A stretch of 64,000 nt of DNA from Sphaerisporangium krabiense (GTDB lineage: Bacteria; Actinomycetota; Actinomycetes; Streptosporangiales; Streptosporangiaceae), in assembly GCF_014200435.1 (NCBI RefSeq), contig NZ_JACHBR010000001.1, positions 4,964,001 through 5,028,000 on the forward strand, in the 5' to 3' direction. Positions within the stretch are counted from its first letter, which is position 1; every line of letters starts with the position of its first letter. The translations under genes were made by a program, and so were the position numbers. Shown piece by piece: positions 61,405 through 64,000 of this stretch. Under the pieces are notes generated by a model that was not told where the DNA came from, did no database searches, and saw only the letters and a list, made by a program, of their open reading frames with translations.

Positions 61405-62637
61405 TCAGCCGAGCAGCGCCGCCGCCCTGCGTTCGTCGCCGCCCGCCGCCGCGATCCCGGCGAACTGCAGGTCGATGAAGGCGTCGCTCACCTGGTCACG
61501 GCGCAGCCGGACGCCTTCGGCGTCGCGGCGGACCTCGGCCACCCGCTCCAGGAAGCCGAGCAGGTGGCGGCAGGGCCCGAGGGCGAGCACCTCCTCCAAC
61601 GGGACGCCGGTCCGCTCCTCCCACAGCGCCCGGGACGCGCCCTCGAACGTGGTGAGCGACTGGTAGAGCAGCCGGGACGCGATGGCCGGGGACGCGGCGG
61701 GGTAGTGCTCGTCGAAGCGCAGCGGATCCCGGTTGTAGGCGGCCAGGAAGCCGCGCCGATGGGCCAGGTACTCCCCGGCGATGAGCGAGGTGGCGCCGGA
61801 GCCGAACCCGGCCCAGTCCATGCGGAGCTGGAAGTACGCCATGTCGCTGTGGCACCGGCGGTGGCCGAAGTGGCTCATCGCGTACTCGGGGAAGCCCGCC
61901 TCGACGAGCATGGCGGCGCCGCGCGCGTACGCGGCCTTCTGCTCCGAGCGCAGCATCGCGGTGGTGCCCCGGGTCACCTGCCGGCGCAGGACCGTGCCGT
62001 GCGCGGGCCGGTAGGGGTACAGCGCCACGTGGGTGACCGGCAGTTCGAGCGCGGCGCGCACCGAGGCGGTGACCTCGTCGAGGTCCTCGCCGGGCAGCCC
62101 GCAGATCAGGTCGATGGACCGGTCGTCGAATCCGGCCTCGGCCGCGAGCTCGACGGCGCGTCGCGCCTCGCCCGCGTCGTGGCTGCGGCCGAGCCTGCGC
62201 AGCCGGCGGTCGTCGAACGACTGCACGCCGCTGCTCCAGCGGCGGAAGCCCACCTGCCGGAAGGCGGCGAGCTTCGCCGCGGTCAGGCTCTCCGGGCTGC
62301 ACTCGATGGTCGCCTCCACCATGCCGGAGGACAGGTCGAACACCTCGTGCAGCGCCGCCCCGATCTGCTCGATCTCGTGCTCGGCGAGGATGCTCGCCGT
62401 GCCGCCGCCCCAGTACATGATCTCCGGCCGGTACCCCCGGCCGGCCAGCTCCGCGCCGCGCTCCCTGATCTCCTGGCAGAGCGCGGCGATGTAGGCCCGC
62501 CTCGGGGAGTCGGCGGGGCGCAGCAGGAGCTCGGCGGTCGGGATCTCGGTGACCCAGTCGCAGAAGTGGCACTTGGAGCTGCAGAACGGAATGTGCACGT
62601 AGACCAGCAGCGGCCGCGCCTCACTCACCCCGGCCAT
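61405..62637 (-). CDS. HemN/HemW-like radical SAM enzyme in the TOMM operon
   Basis: 410 aa from the ATG at 62637; a GTG at 62628 forming GTGA with the previous stop is an alternative. The radical SAM cluster is CSSKCHFC (Cys19, Cys23, Cys26) in YVHIPFCSSKCHFC. HemN-family features follow: MYWGGGTAS, ECSPESLT, FRRWSSGVQSFDDRRLRRLG, DLICGLPGED, YPYRPAHGT, and a HemN C-terminal domain. Housekeeping HemW is usually found near lepA and hrcA. In thiopeptide clusters, HemN-like class C enzymes methylate azoles, so a C-methyltransferase role is plausible. Confidence 0.88.
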   Translation of the reverse strand: MAGVSEARPLLVYVHIPFCSSKCHFCDWVTEIPTAELLLRPADSPRRAYIAALCQEIRERGAELAGRGYRPEIMYWGGGTASILAEHEIEQIGAALHEVFDLSSGMVEATIECSPESLTAAKLAAFRQVGFRRWSSGVQSFDDRRLRRLGRSHDAGEARRAVELAAEAGFDDRSIDLICGLPGEDLDEVTASVRAALELPVTHVALYPYRPAHGTVLRRQVTRGTTAMLRSEQKAAYARGAAMLVEAGFPEYAMSHFGHRRCHSDMAYFQLRMDWAGFGSGATSLIAGEYLAHRRGFLAAYNRDPLRFDEHYPAASPAIASRLLYQSLTTFEGASRALWEERTGVPLEEVLALGPCRHLLGFLERVAEVRRDAEGVRLRRDQVSDAFIDLQFAGIAAAGGDERRAAALLG

Positions 62638-63545
62638 CCGACGAAGATCGTGTGGGCCAGGAAGGACAGCACGCCGTCCAGCCCGAGCGCCTCGTTGGAC
62701 AGGTCGTCGACATAGCTGGAGCAGTCGGTCGTCCCGATGCCCAGCCCGGTCGCCGCCAGGTGGACGTTCTGCGACATGCCGCCGCATTCGTGCAGGACGA
62801 AGCGCATGCCGCGCGGGCCGTACTTGCGCATGGACCGCCAGGGCCTGGCCACCAGCATGACGATCGCGGCGGCGCTCTCGATGGAGATGACGCCGCCGGG
62901 GATGGCGAACGAGTCGCGCAGCCGGTCCACCGTGGCCCGGTCCCCGGTGCGGACCAGCACGTCCTTGACGGGACTGTAACGGTAGGTGCCCACGGCGAGC
63001 TCGGGCACGTCCAGGGCGGCCAGGTGCACCTCGACCGGATAGAGGCCGCCGCCGCTCGGCACGGCGCGGAACCGGAAGGTGGCGGTGCCGCCGCGCATCA
63101 GCTCGGCGTCGGCCTCACCGGTGACGCCGGCGGCGAAGCGCAGCATCGTGCCGACCTCGGCGAGCGCGACCGGGTCGCCGGTGTACCTGCGCACGCTGCG
63201 GCGGCGGATGACGGCCTCGTCGAGCGCGATGCCCAGCTCCACCGGCGGCGGCAGCGCGACGGTGTCGGCGGCGACCGGCGTCTCGTCGTCGATGATGGAC
63301 AGCGTGGTCGCCATCACGTCGCCGAAGTAGTCGGAGCCGGAGAGCTGGGCCTCGCGGTCCCACGGCGCGTAGCGGCCGGCGACGATGAACTCCTCGGCGA
63401 CCCGGGGGAGGCGGGTCTCGCCCAGGTTGTCGTAGTGGGCCTGGTGGGTGACCAGGCCGACCGTGTCGAGGTCCGGGCTGAGCATGCGGTACGCGTTCAC
63501 CCCGCAGCTCGCCTCGGCGAGCTGCGGATCGATGACGTTGTCCAT
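62625..63545 (-). CDS. SagB-type FMN-dependent azoline dehydrogenase
   Basis: 306 aa. Nitroreductase-fold oxidase that aromatises azolines to azoles. Family features: IRRRSVRRYTGDPVALAE near residue 140, VPSGGGLYPVEVHLAAL, YRYSPVKDVLVRTGD, and LHECGGMSQNVHLAATGLGI. The N-terminal ~120 residues are a helical or RRE-like lead region without a clear motif. The ATG at 63545 lies eight bases after the VOC stop; the stop overlaps the radical SAM start. Confidence 0.92.
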   Translation of the reverse strand: MDNVIDPQLAEASCGVNAYRMLSPDLDTVGLVTHQAHYDNLGETRLPRVAEEFIVAGRYAPWDREAQLSGSDYFGDVMATTLSIIDDETPVAADTVALPPPVELGIALDEAVIRRRSVRRYTGDPVALAEVGTMLRFAAGVTGEADAELMRGGTATFRFRAVPSGGGLYPVEVHLAALDVPELAVGTYRYSPVKDVLVRTGDRATVDRLRDSFAIPGGVISIESAAAIVMLVARPWRSMRKYGPRGMRFVLHECGGMSQNVHLAATGLGIGTTDCSSYVDDLSNEALGLDGVLSFLAHTIFVGWPG

Positions 63546-63553
63546 GGAGGCGC

Positions 63554-64000
63554 CTACTCCTGGAAGATCTCGGTGGGCGGCGGGACCTCGCGGTTCAGGG
63601 CGATCGACTGGTCGATGAGCTGCTCGCCGGTGACCGGGGCCGCGTACTCGCCGACCCGGAACGTGGCGTGGGCCCATTCGCTGAACTGCACGAGCCCGAA
63701 CCGGTTGCCGTCGGCGTCGACCACGCTGGCGCCCCGGCCCATCGAGTCGCCCGCCTCGCCGCGGTAGAACGGGCTGTCGCGGAACTGCTCCTGGAACTCG
63801 GGCTTGATCTGCTTGGGCAGCGGCAGGTCGTACGGCCCGGCCGTGACCTCGCCGCCCCGCTCGGCGATCCGCTTGAGCGCGCCGTCCAGGTCGTTGACGT
63901 GGAAGTAGACCGTGATTATCTCGCCGGGGAACCTGCGCTTGTTCACGGTGAGCAGGATTCCGTCGCTGGACACCGGGGCGTGGTAGGAGATCTCATACGA
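63554..64000 (-). CDS. VOC-fold protein, 5' end off the right edge
   Basis: At least 148 codons of open frame reach base 64000. The visible part is the second half of a VOC domain (VYFHVNDLDGALKRIAERGG, VVDADGNRFGLVQF) with a C-terminal extension ending PPPTEIFQE. A GTG at 63973 would give a half-domain, so the gene almost certainly starts beyond the window; an in-frame reading upstream (SYEISYHAP) supports this. VOC proteins in biosynthetic operons give self-resistance by drug binding or act as enzymes. It is probably co-transcribed with sagB eight bases downstream. Confidence 0.8.
   Translation of the reverse strand, partial: SYEISYHAPVSSDGILLTVNKRRFPGEIITVYFHVNDLDGALKRIAERGGEVTAGPYDLPLPKQIKPEFQEQFRDSPFYRGEAGDSMGRGASVVDADGNRFGLVQFSEWAHATFRVGEYAAPVTGEQLIDQSIALNREVPPPTEIFQE

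Overview
The window is 64 kb of high-GC chromosome with strong G/C bias at third codon positions. The gene content (recA-recX, gluABCD, miaB, miaA-dapF, hflX, F420-type LLM enzymes, a ROK-regulated sugar-binding lipoprotein) points to a filamentous actinobacterium. RNase Y beside recX and the style of the accessory proteins suggest Streptosporangiales or a relative, but that is inference. No rRNA, tRNA, CRISPR array, insertion sequence or prophage was seen.

Layout. 1-5.6 kb: a sugar ABC solute-binding lipoprotein (runs off the left edge) divergent from a ROK regulator, a VanX-like dipeptidase, and a PucR regulator divergent from an HSL-type esterase. 5.7-10.8 kb: an Lhr helicase with a repeat-bearing linker. 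10.9-18.3 kb: a VOC protein, DUF3046, recA with a LexA box, recX with a very long low-complexity N-terminus, a 44-bp tandem repeat, an F420 oxidoreductase and RNase Y. 18.3-24.6 kb (minus strand): gluABCD for glutamate import, then a second solute-binding lipoprotein and an S9 peptidase lacking its serine nucleophile. 24.7-33.8 kb: miaB, a proline-rich protein, a CAP-domain protein, then a LigB-like protein, ogt, miaA, dapF and a 762-aa repeat-helical protein. 33.9-37.7 kb: a secreted HNH nuclease, a small membrane protein, a two-component system and a PepSY protein. 37.7-44.2 kb (minus): malate synthase, glycolate oxidase GlcDEF and an IclR regulator, an apparent glycolate/glyoxylate operon with two operator-like boxes in front. 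44.3-46.7 kb: a DUF4097 lipoprotein and hflX. 46.7-52.4 kb (minus): a stressosome operon (rsbR-rsbS-rsbT) whose downstream partners are an ATPase-phosphatase fusion, a histidine kinase and a receiver-GAF-phosphatase, with no sigma factor nearby. 52.5-55.2 kb: a 44-aa small ORF coupled to hutI, and a membrane-anchored methyltransferase.

55.2-64 kb (minus) is the most interesting part: a tightly packed operon for a thiazole/oxazole-modified peptide (TOMM, RiPP class). It holds an E1-like leader-binding protein with a Cys4 zinc site, a YcaO cyclodehydratase ending in PxPxP, a SagB-type FMN azoline dehydrogenase, a HemN/HemW-like radical SAM enzyme, two CPBP (SagE-like) membrane proteases, a luciferase-like monooxygenase, a secreted alpha/beta hydrolase and a VOC protein cut by the right edge. 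No precursor peptide is visible; all gaps in the operon are 62 bp or less, so it should lie beyond base 64000. Predicted logic: E1-like protein plus YcaO cyclise Cys/Ser/Thr to azolines, SagB oxidises them to azoles, the radical SAM and flavin enzymes tailor the product, and a CPBP protease removes the leader or gives immunity.
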